DNA of 45,002 bases from an uncultured Sutterella sp. (GTDB taxonomy: Bacteria > Pseudomonadota > Gammaproteobacteria > Burkholderiales > Burkholderiaceae_F): assembly GCA_905202595.1 (NCBI GenBank), contig CAJKSP010000018.1:1-45002 (forward strand). The letters are read 5' to 3'. A program made the position numbers and the translations under genes. The notes beneath the pieces were generated by a model. It had not been told where the DNA came from, did no database searches, and was given only the letters and a program-made list of their open reading frames with translations. Positions within the stretch are counted from its first letter, which is position 1, and every line of letters starts with the position of its first letter. Positions 1-6,611 of this stretch are shown here, piece after piece.

Positions 1-57
1 GCCAAGCTCCTCAAGCGCATCGCCTACGGATATCGCGACATCCGCTTCTTCATGCAG
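1..57 (+). mobile_element. C-terminal fragment of an ISL3-like transposase, cut by the window edge
   Basis: Frame 1 from the first base reads AKLLKRIAYGYRDIRFFM. This resembles the conserved C-terminal block of ISL3-family DDE transposases (K-x-x-K-R-x-A-Y-G-Y-R-D-x-x-F-F). Past about base 55 the frame stays open to a TGA at 100-102, but there it is antisense to the sensor gene listed next, so the transposase homology seems to stop at about 52-57 without its own C-terminus. No terminal inverted repeat can be seen. The fragment may be a decayed element, a deletion junction or an assembly join. The family call rests on one short motif. Confidence 0.4.
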
Positions 58-791
58 CCGGAGAGGCTGTTGGGCATCGTGGCAGCAATGCTTGCGCCCT
101 GAAGGTCGGCAAGGTCGGTCAGATCTCGCCGATCAGCGCGAACCACGACGGCTGTGCCGGAAGAGTCGACCTGCGCGCGGCCGAGCGAAGCAGGAATTGC
201 CGCTTTGGTGGCGATGCGGCTGAAGGCTTCTGGCGGCGCGCTGATCGCAAAGAATTCAGCCGGCGCTGAAACGAACTGATAGTCCTCGAGCAGCGGCATC
301 GGATCGGCCTGTGCGGCAAGAAGCGGCACTTCCGTCACATCGATGCGGCGGTCAGGAATGGCGCGGCGCAGCGCGTCAAGCGTGGCGTCAATGAAATCGC
401 GCCGCTGACCGGGCCCAAAGTTGTTGATGACCGCAATGCGGACGACGGGTCGCGGATCGGACTGCCGGAGCTTGCTGCCAAGAGAGCGCTTCGTTGCGCC
501 TGCTACGGCGTCAGGGCCTGCGAGACGTCGCAGCGCATCCATTTCTCGCGCCGCGGCTTCCTGCAGAGCGGACTCTTCCATGGAGCTTGCCAGCTCGGCA
601 GCGCCGGCCGAGAGAATCAGCATCGCGCTGAGGACTAATGCCGCGAGGCGCTTCGCAGCAGCCGCAAAATGGCCGCCGCGCCTGAAGTGTCGGGCGAAGC
701 GTGGCAGAAGGCGGGCGCTTTTCAAACCGAATGCGGCGGCATGCGCGGCGCGTCGCTGGGAAAAACGGCAGATCTGGCGGCACAAAAGCAT
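24..791 (-). pseudogene. Truncated sensor kinase, PhnD-like periplasmic sensing domain only
   Basis: The frame has a basic N-terminus, a hydrophobic signal/membrane segment (LAALVLSAMLILSAG, about residues 48-62) and a periplasmic domain of about 150 residues. The domain contains VRIAVINNFGPGQRR and SGTAVVVRADRRDL followed by a D-L-Q-G motif, as in PhnD-like (phosphonate-binding type) sensing domains of TtrS-like histidine kinases. Homology stops at TMPNSLSG near base 58, and a few junk residues lead to a stop at 24, exactly where the transposase-like fragment begins. The second half of the sensing domain, the transmembrane helix and the kinase core are therefore absent. The true start is unclear: the ATG at 791 lies only a few bases from a TACAAT box (798-803, - strand), so translation may begin inside the frame. 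Broken state is directly visible; the sensor assignment is from family resemblance. Confidence 0.55.
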
Positions 792-875
792 CTAGGCATT
801 GTAGGGAAGTGCGTTTGTTTTCTGCTCTTCTGGCGGCATCCTCCTGGGGGATGACGGCAAAAGGGATAAGGGCGC

Positions 876-3173
876 TCAGAGCGGCTGTCCCTGCGCCCAG
901 GCGGCTGTGCGCGCCTTCATTTCTGAAATGCCGAGAACACCGAATGCAAAGCCTTTTTTGACGAGTTCAGGCGGCAGGAATTCGTCGTACTTTTCAAAGA
1001 GCGGCACCTCGTTCGGGTAGACGAGATCGAGCGGGCTGAAGTCCTTTGCGGCTTCTTCAGCGACGATGCGAAGGAAGTCCGGCGCTGACGCCGTCATGTT
1101 GAACTGCAGAAAGTACGGCCGCGACGATTCGAGTCCTTTGATGCCGAGCCTGGCGGCGCACTTGATCCGCAGAAGCCGTTCGAGCGCAAGAAACGCATAG
1201 GTGCCGAGCCACGGAAAGAGGCACCAGCTCGTGCCGCCAAGGTTGACGAGAGGCGAGGCCGAGAGCCGCGCATTCCTTGCGGCTTCGCGCGCTTCGGCAA
1301 GCCGGGTCCGCGCGCTTTCGCGAAGGTACGGGTAGACCTTGTCTTCGTCAAGCGCTCCCCGCATGCGCTCCAGCACATGGGTATGAATGTCGCCGGGACA
1401 GAGACCGAAGAAGGCCGGGACTTTTCCCTTCACCAGCGTTACGTAGACCACATGGCGCTTGAGGTCGATTTCATCGACCACCCAGACGCGGCCGGCAATG
1501 GCGATTTTGTCTCCGACGGGCGGCGGCTTCACGATCGTGCCGAGCTCTTCGGAGCCGGCTCGGACGGTAAATTCTTCGTTTTCCTTGAAGACGGCATAGA
1601 AGCGGTAGCTGCCCGTGAGCCGCTCGCCCGCGAGGCCTACGATGAGTCCGCCGGCTTCCGTGCGCTCAATGTGGTCCGTCTCAAGAAGGTGGCGGAGCAG
1701 AAGCTTGTAGTCGTCGGGAGAAATTCGCCGGAAGGGCGCGAGCGTCAGCACAGCGCGCGCGAGCTCGCGCGGCGTCATTTCGCCGAGCGACGCGAGCGTG
1801 CTCATCGTCTGGTGATAGAGCAGGCTGTAGGGCAGCCGGTCGAGCTTGGGCGGCTCCACCCAGCGGCTTTCCAGATAGAGCTGCACGACGGCGATGCCCT
1901 GCAGAAGCCGCCATGGCAGCGCAGCCGGGAGCGCTGCGCGGGGCTCAGGCTCGTCTTCGCGCATGACGAACCACATCTCTGGCGGCGAGCCGCGGCGGCC
2001 CGTACGGCCCATGCGCTGCAGAAAGGCTGAAACCGTATAGGGCGCGTCGATCTGGAAGGCGCGCTCGAGGCGTCCGATGTCGATGCCGAGCTCGAGGGTT
2101 GCCGTCGTGACAGTGGTGAGAAGCCGGCCGTCATCCTTCATGTCCTCTTCGGCCGATGCGCGCAGCGACTGCGACAGATTGCCGTGATGGATGAGAAAGC
2201 GGTCGGGTTCGCCCTGCGCCTCGCAGTACTGCCGCAGCGTCGACGTGACGGCTTCGGCCTCTTCCCGAGAATTGCAGAACACCAGGCATTTGCGGCCCCT
2301 GGTGTGCTCGAAGATGTAGCCGATGCCCGGATCGGCCGCTGCCGGCGCGCGGTCGCTCGGCGCTTCGGCTTCGGGCAGAGGCGGCTCGGCGGCTGAGTCT
2401 GACGGGCGAGGCCTGCCGGCGTCAGGCTGCTTTTCATCGGGCTTGAGGCGCCGGTCGCTCAGCTTGAAGAAGTGCGCCATCGACAGGCGCCACCGCTCCC
2501 CTTGAGAGGCAATTTGAGGAATCGCGACTGAGCGCGAGGTGCCGCTCGCCAGAAAGGCCGCTGCTTTGGCGGCGTCGCCGATCGTCGCCGAGAGGCCGAT
2601 TCGGCGCGGGTTCGTCCGCGTCATGCGCGTGAGCCGCTCGATGAGGCAGATTGTCTGCCCGCCGCGGTCGCCTCGCATCAGGGAATGAATTTCGTCGATG
2701 ACGATGAAGCGCAGGTCACCGAAAAGCCGCATCACGTCGGCGTGCTTCTTCATGAGAATGGCTTCAAGGGATTCCGGCGTGATCTGCAGAATGCCCCGCG
2801 GCCGTCGGAGAAGCCGCTGCTTGCGCGACTGCGCGACGTCGCCGTGCCAGGCGCTGACGGGGATGCCGGCTTCAGCGCAGAGCTCGTTGAGGCGCACGAA
2901 CTGATCGTTGATGAGCGCCTTGAGCGGCGCGATGTAGAGCGCGCCGATCGAGTCCGGCGGATCCGCCATGAGGCAGGTGATGATCGGAAAGAACGCGGCT
3001 TCCGTCTTGCCCGAGGCGGTCGACGCGCAGAGCAGCAGATGCCCGTCGCCGTTGAAGATGGCGTCGGCCGCGGCAATCTGAACGGCTCTCAGGCGCTCCC
3101 ATCGATTCCGGTAGATGAAGTCTTGAACGACGGGCGCGTAGCGCGAAAAGATCTCTGAGGCGGAAGCTTTCAT
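876..3173 (-). CDS. Lhr-like superfamily II DEAH helicase (TerB/DUF2791-associated)
   Basis: A 765-residue SF2 helicase. Visible motifs are Walker A ASTASGKTEAA (about residues 50-60), IAPLKALINDQ (motif Ia), ITPESLE (Ib), the DEIH box (about 160-163), GLSATIGD (motif III), then LVFCNS, LELGIDIG and QRMGRTGRRG (motifs IV-VI). A low-complexity proline/alanine/acidic linker of about 50 residues separates the two RecA domains. A C-terminal region of about 350 residues resembles Lhr-type winged-helix extensions. It is the last gene of the cassette, 71 bp behind the DUF2791 ATPase, with AAGGAG about 13 bases before the ATG. In established families, Lhr-like (BrxHI-type) helicases are ATP-driven 3'-5' translocases found with BrxD-like ATPases. 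Function here is inferred to be nucleic-acid unwinding or remodelling as part of a three-protein complex; the substrate is unknown. Confidence 0.85.
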   Translation of the reverse strand: MKASASEIFSRYAPVVQDFIYRNRWERLRAVQIAAADAIFNGDGHLLLCASTASGKTEAAFFPIITCLMADPPDSIGALYIAPLKALINDQFVRLNELCAEAGIPVSAWHGDVAQSRKQRLLRRPRGILQITPESLEAILMKKHADVMRLFGDLRFIVIDEIHSLMRGDRGGQTICLIERLTRMTRTNPRRIGLSATIGDAAKAAAFLASGTSRSVAIPQIASQGERWRLSMAHFFKLSDRRLKPDEKQPDAGRPRPSDSAAEPPLPEAEAPSDRAPAAADPGIGYIFEHTRGRKCLVFCNSREEAEAVTSTLRQYCEAQGEPDRFLIHHGNLSQSLRASAEEDMKDDGRLLTTVTTATLELGIDIGRLERAFQIDAPYTVSAFLQRMGRTGRRGSPPEMWFVMREDEPEPRAALPAALPWRLLQGIAVVQLYLESRWVEPPKLDRLPYSLLYHQTMSTLASLGEMTPRELARAVLTLAPFRRISPDDYKLLLRHLLETDHIERTEAGGLIVGLAGERLTGSYRFYAVFKENEEFTVRAGSEELGTIVKPPPVGDKIAIAGRVWVVDEIDLKRHVVYVTLVKGKVPAFFGLCPGDIHTHVLERMRGALDEDKVYPYLRESARTRLAEAREAARNARLSASPLVNLGGTSWCLFPWLGTYAFLALERLLRIKCAARLGIKGLESSRPYFLQFNMTASAPDFLRIVAEEAAKDFSPLDLVYPNEVPLFEKYDEFLPPELVKKGFAFGVLGISEMKARTAAWAQGQPL

Positions 3174-3244
3174 GACTGCGAAGTTCTCCTTGCGGATCGC
3201 CGAGGCCGGTCAGCGGCATGCGCTCTGACGGCTTGACGGTCGTC

Positions 3245-4645
3245 CTAAAGGTCAAATTCGGCAAAGTCGTCCGAGCCGCCGGCCGCCGCTTCCGCTTCCG
3301 GATTGCCGTCGGGCTTTGCATACTGGAAGTCCTGCGAGCTCATGAGCGAGGCAAGCGTCAGGTCCGGGTGCTGCACAAGCAGGTTGAGGAGCTCGATGAA
3401 GTCGCGGATGATCTCGCGCGGCGTAATGTGCGAATCGGCGCCGACGCGTGCGAACTCAATGCGCAGAAATTCAGCAAGGTCGGCATCGCTGAGCCGGTTC
3501 GGCGCGCCGTAGAGATCGGCATGCATCTGCGCGAGCTTGCCGACGAGAACGAGGAGCTCTTCGATCGTGAGGGGCTCGAGATGAATGACAGGCGAGTAGA
3601 GGTCGCGCAGGCCCTCACGGCTGAATCGGCCGTCTGCGAGCCGGCTTTTGAGCGCTTCGTAGCTGTAGAGGCCCCGTCTCTGATCCTCCACGCACTGCGG
3701 CGTGCCGCCCATGATGATGCCGAGCCAGCGCGCCTTGCCCTGCAGCGTGTCGTTGTACATCGTGAGGATCTTCTCGTAGTTGTAGTTGCGCGAGATGCTC
3801 TGCGGGATCTTGTAGAGATTGACGAGCTCGTCGATGAAGAGAATGAGCCCGGCATAGCCTGCGCCCTTGAGAAAGCGCGCGAGCACTTTGACGAAGTCGT
3901 ACCACGTGTCGTCCGTCACGATGAGGGACGTGCCGAGCTCGGCCTTAGCTTCGCTCTTGAGGGCGTATTCGCCGCGGAACCAGCGCAGGATCTTCGCCTT
4001 TTCTGCGTCGTCGCCCGCTGCGTCCGCATCGGCGTAGCGCACGAGAAGCTTCGCGAATTCAAAGCCGTGCACGACTTCGCTCAAAGACCCTACGGCTTCG
4101 TAGATCCGCCGGCGCACTTCGCTCGCGAAGGCCGGGCTCTCAGGCGCAGCGCCCGCCGCGGCCGCCTCGGTGCGGATGCGGCCGATCCAGCGGTCGAGAA
4201 TGAGCGGCAGCGCTCCGCCTTCAGGCATCGTCTTCGTGGCGAGATTCTGCATGAGCTCCCGGTAGGTGGCGAGGCCCTGGCCTTTCGAGCCCTGCAGGCG
4301 CCGTTCTGGCGAGAGATCTGCATCGGCGACGGCAAAGCCCTTGTCCATGACGTAGCTGCGGATCGTCTGCATGAGAAAGCTCTTGCCGCTGCCGTATTTG
4401 CCGACGATGAAGCGAAAGGCGGCGCCGCCTTCAGCGACGATTTCGACGTCGCCGAGCAGCGCATCGATTTCCGCTTTTCGGCCGACAGCGATGTAGGGCA
4501 GCCCGATGCGCGGCACCACGCCGCCTTTGAGCGCATTGAGGATCGTGCGAGCAATGCGCTTGGGCGTTTTCTGCGCCGGCCGCTGCGGCGCGGCGGAGGC
4601 GTTCAGTGCGGGAGCGGAATTCGAAGCAAGCGGCTGTTGAGTCAT
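3245..4645 (-). CDS. DUF2791 (BREX BrxD-like) P-loop ATPase
   Basis: A 466-residue P-loop ATPase of the DUF2791 / BREX ATP-binding family. Visible are Walker A GKYGSGKS (residues 82-89), Walker B GLILFIDELVNLYK (about 265-278) and the sensor segment LGIIMGGTP. The region ITPREIIRDFIELLNLL near the C-terminus is typical of the family's helical end. The first 45 residues (alanine/proline-rich, then RIARTILNALKGGVVPRIGLPYI) match the usual lead-in. The tail is acidic and likely flexible. It lies 102 bp behind the TerB-type gene and 71 bp before the helicase, all in one direction. Known members sit in BREX type 2-like loci and in TerB-linked gene sets. As an inference, this ATPase may load or regulate the helicase. 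No strong ribosome-binding site is visible before the ATG at 4645. Confidence 0.85.
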   Translation of the reverse strand: MTQQPLASNSAPALNASAAPQRPAQKTPKRIARTILNALKGGVVPRIGLPYIAVGRKAEIDALLGDVEIVAEGGAAFRFIVGKYGSGKSFLMQTIRSYVMDKGFAVADADLSPERRLQGSKGQGLATYRELMQNLATKTMPEGGALPLILDRWIGRIRTEAAAAGAAPESPAFASEVRRRIYEAVGSLSEVVHGFEFAKLLVRYADADAAGDDAEKAKILRWFRGEYALKSEAKAELGTSLIVTDDTWYDFVKVLARFLKGAGYAGLILFIDELVNLYKIPQSISRNYNYEKILTMYNDTLQGKARWLGIIMGGTPQCVEDQRRGLYSYEALKSRLADGRFSREGLRDLYSPVIHLEPLTIEELLVLVGKLAQMHADLYGAPNRLSDADLAEFLRIEFARVGADSHITPREIIRDFIELLNLLVQHPDLTLASLMSSQDFQYAKPDGNPEAEAAAGGSDDFAEFDL

Positions 4646-4747
4646 GGAGAAAGCGTTGAAAAGTTTGAGGGGCGTGCGGAGGCGGAGCGCTTCGTCGCCA
4701 AGAATAACTGCCTTTATTCTCCTGCAGCAGCGGATGTCAGGAAGGCC

Positions 4748-6481
4748 TCAGATGCCGCAGAGCGCCCGAAGATCTTCTTCGTAGTCTTCAATGATCTGCG
4801 GCTCGCCCGAGGGAGAAAGCTCGAGCGCTGCATCGCCGACGGCGTCGTAGAGCGCTTCGTTCACGCGGTCGACTGCCATGGCGGCCGTGAGCCCTGAAGC
4901 TCTGACGAGCGCCTGCAGGTCGGCGCCGCGCTTGCCGGCGAGTAGCCCGAGCAGGAGCGTCTGAAGTGCCGGGGCGAGCGACGCGGCGGGGCCGGACGCT
5001 AGGCAAGCTTCATTCTGAAGCGCCGGCGCTTCTCCGGCGGGCTGGGCGCTCTGCGAGGGCGCATCCGCGGCCCGCTCGCTGGTTTCGAGGCGCTCCGCTT
5101 CCTCTTCCTCCGGCGGCTCGACCATGAGCTTGGCCTGCGTCAGCGCCGCATCGGCGCGAATGCGGCTGAGTTGGGAGAAGTCGATCGAGCGCGCCGGGTT
5201 GGCGAGCGCCGCCAGCCGCGCGTCCTCTGCGGCAAGCGCGGCTTTGATGGCGGCATCAAAGGGCGTCGCCGGCTGAGGCTTCAGCCGGAAGCGGTAGCGC
5301 CTTGCGGGGCGGATCAGCTCCGAGAGGCGCCGCACGAACCAAAGAAGCACCCGGCGGTCGATGCCGAGGCAGCGCCGCGTGACGCGCCAGCCGGCGGCGC
5401 CGCTCCCCGGCATGGCTCGAAAGCAGAAGGCGCCTGGAATGTCGTAGGCGTAGCCCGTCCTCGCGTGCGACGCGCGAAGCGGATCCGAAAAGGCGCAGTC
5501 CGGGAAGGGCGTCCAGATGTAGGTGATGCCTTCCTTCATGGACATGCAGAGGGCGTCGAGCAGGCGCCGGCCTGCCGGGGCTGAGCCAAGCCGCGCCAGC
5601 GCTTCGGCAAAGACGCCTCGAAAGTCTTCAGGATGATCCTGGTAGTAGCGGTCGCTAGTGAGGCCGCAGCACTCTTCGGCATAGCGGAGGAATTCGTCTG
5701 CGCAGCGCGCTTTGGCATCTGCCGGCGAAGCGGCTGAGAGCGCAAGCGCATCGCGCGCCGCGAGGATGAGCTTTAGGGAAAGCGTCTCGCGCAGCGTCTC
5801 TTCCGGAAGGCCGTAATACACCGCAAAGTCCCCAAGCCAGGTTTCGAGCCGGCTTCGGACCGCGAAGGCCATCCCTGCGCCTGCAGCGCCGGCCTCCGGA
5901 GCAGACTCGTCGCGAAGCCGCTTGAGCTGCCGCCAGCCGTCCAGCGGATCCCGCCAGCCGATGCCGTTGACGAGCTCGGTGGCGAGCAGAAGAAACTGCC
6001 AGCCGTTCTCCGCCTTCGCTTCCGCGAGGGGCTTGCCGGCGCGAAAGGCCGTCCGTCCGCCGAAGTAGCGCCGCAGCGACTCGGGCCGATAGCACGAATA
6101 CATGGGCGAGCTCAGGTTCGGCTCGCGTGCCGGGACATCCGAGACGGCTGGCGGATACGAGGCATCTTCCAGGCGTCTCGCGTCGCGCATGAAGAGCTTG
6201 AGCTTCTGAGCCCTCATGAGGCCGGTTCGGCCGTAGCAGGAGATGTCGACGAGCGTCTGATCGCGTGCGGGGGGCAGAGGCCGGTTCGGGCAGGGAATGG
6301 GCTCGTCGGTATAGGCGTCGTCCTGCGGCGCGGCCGAAGCCGTGAAGAGATCCGCCGCTTCGGGGCGCTTCTCCTGCGGCTCGGGCTGGGCTTTGGACTT
6401 GCGGCGGCCGCGCACAGTCCAGCCGTCTTGAAGATCTTCTTCAAGATAGGGATCATCGGGCGGGAGCGGCCGGTTTGCCAT
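4748..6481 (-). CDS. TerB_N / TerB_C domain protein
   Basis: A protein of 577 residues when started at MANRPLPPDD (ATG at 6481), where GGAGG sits about 9 bases upstream. The frame runs 65 residues further upstream, but that part is arginine-rich and lacks a ribosome-binding site. After a disordered charged N-terminus (about 1-75), a region with SPMYSCY, RRYFGGRTAFRAGK and ATELVNGIGWRDPLDGW matches the TerB_N pattern. The last 130 residues, ending in GEPQIIEDYEEDLRALCGI, match TerB_C. The compact central TerB domain seen in many relatives is not obvious between them. TerB_N/TerB_C proteins are known partners of Lhr-like helicases and DUF2791 ATPases in Ter-linked predicted DNA-processing loci (Anantharaman, Iyer and Aravind described such associations). 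Its role here is probably a scaffold or sensor; biochemical function is unknown. Confidence 0.75.
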   Translation of the reverse strand: MANRPLPPDDPYLEEDLQDGWTVRGRRKSKAQPEPQEKRPEAADLFTASAAPQDDAYTDEPIPCPNRPLPPARDQTLVDISCYGRTGLMRAQKLKLFMRDARRLEDASYPPAVSDVPAREPNLSSPMYSCYRPESLRRYFGGRTAFRAGKPLAEAKAENGWQFLLLATELVNGIGWRDPLDGWRQLKRLRDESAPEAGAAGAGMAFAVRSRLETWLGDFAVYYGLPEETLRETLSLKLILAARDALALSAASPADAKARCADEFLRYAEECCGLTSDRYYQDHPEDFRGVFAEALARLGSAPAGRRLLDALCMSMKEGITYIWTPFPDCAFSDPLRASHARTGYAYDIPGAFCFRAMPGSGAAGWRVTRRCLGIDRRVLLWFVRRLSELIRPARRYRFRLKPQPATPFDAAIKAALAAEDARLAALANPARSIDFSQLSRIRADAALTQAKLMVEPPEEEEAERLETSERAADAPSQSAQPAGEAPALQNEACLASGPAASLAPALQTLLLGLLAGKRGADLQALVRASGLTAAMAVDRVNEALYDAVGDAALELSPSGEPQIIEDYEEDLRALCGI

Positions 6482-6510
6482 CGGAAAAGCCTCCGAAAAT
6501 TCTGGAGCGG

Positions 6511-6529
6511 GTCCGCCGCGCCGGCGGAC
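6511..6529. repeat. Perfect inverted repeat between glnD and the TerB cassette
   Basis: GTCCGCCG (6511-6518) and CGGCGGAC (6522-6529) pair perfectly around three bases. There is no T-run on either side, so it is not a typical intrinsic terminator. It lies in the 130-bp gap between the glnD stop (6612) and the TerB-type start (6481). It could partly uncouple the cassette from glnD transcription or protect an mRNA end. Confidence 0.5.
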
Positions 6530-6611
6530 TAGCAAGACCGGCGCGGCTGAGGGAGAGGGACTGCGGCGCTGAAGCGCCCGGCTGGCGGACGCGGGGCGCC
6601 GCTTCTGCGGC

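Noticed and set aside
792..875. A 15-codon frame on the - strand starting at 839 beside AGGAGG
   Set aside because: The ribosome-binding site abuts the ATG with no spacing, and the peptide has no features.
3218..4897. 559-codon open frame on the + strand across the DUF2791 gene
   Set aside because: No domain or ribosome-binding site; composition is a mirror of the real gene.
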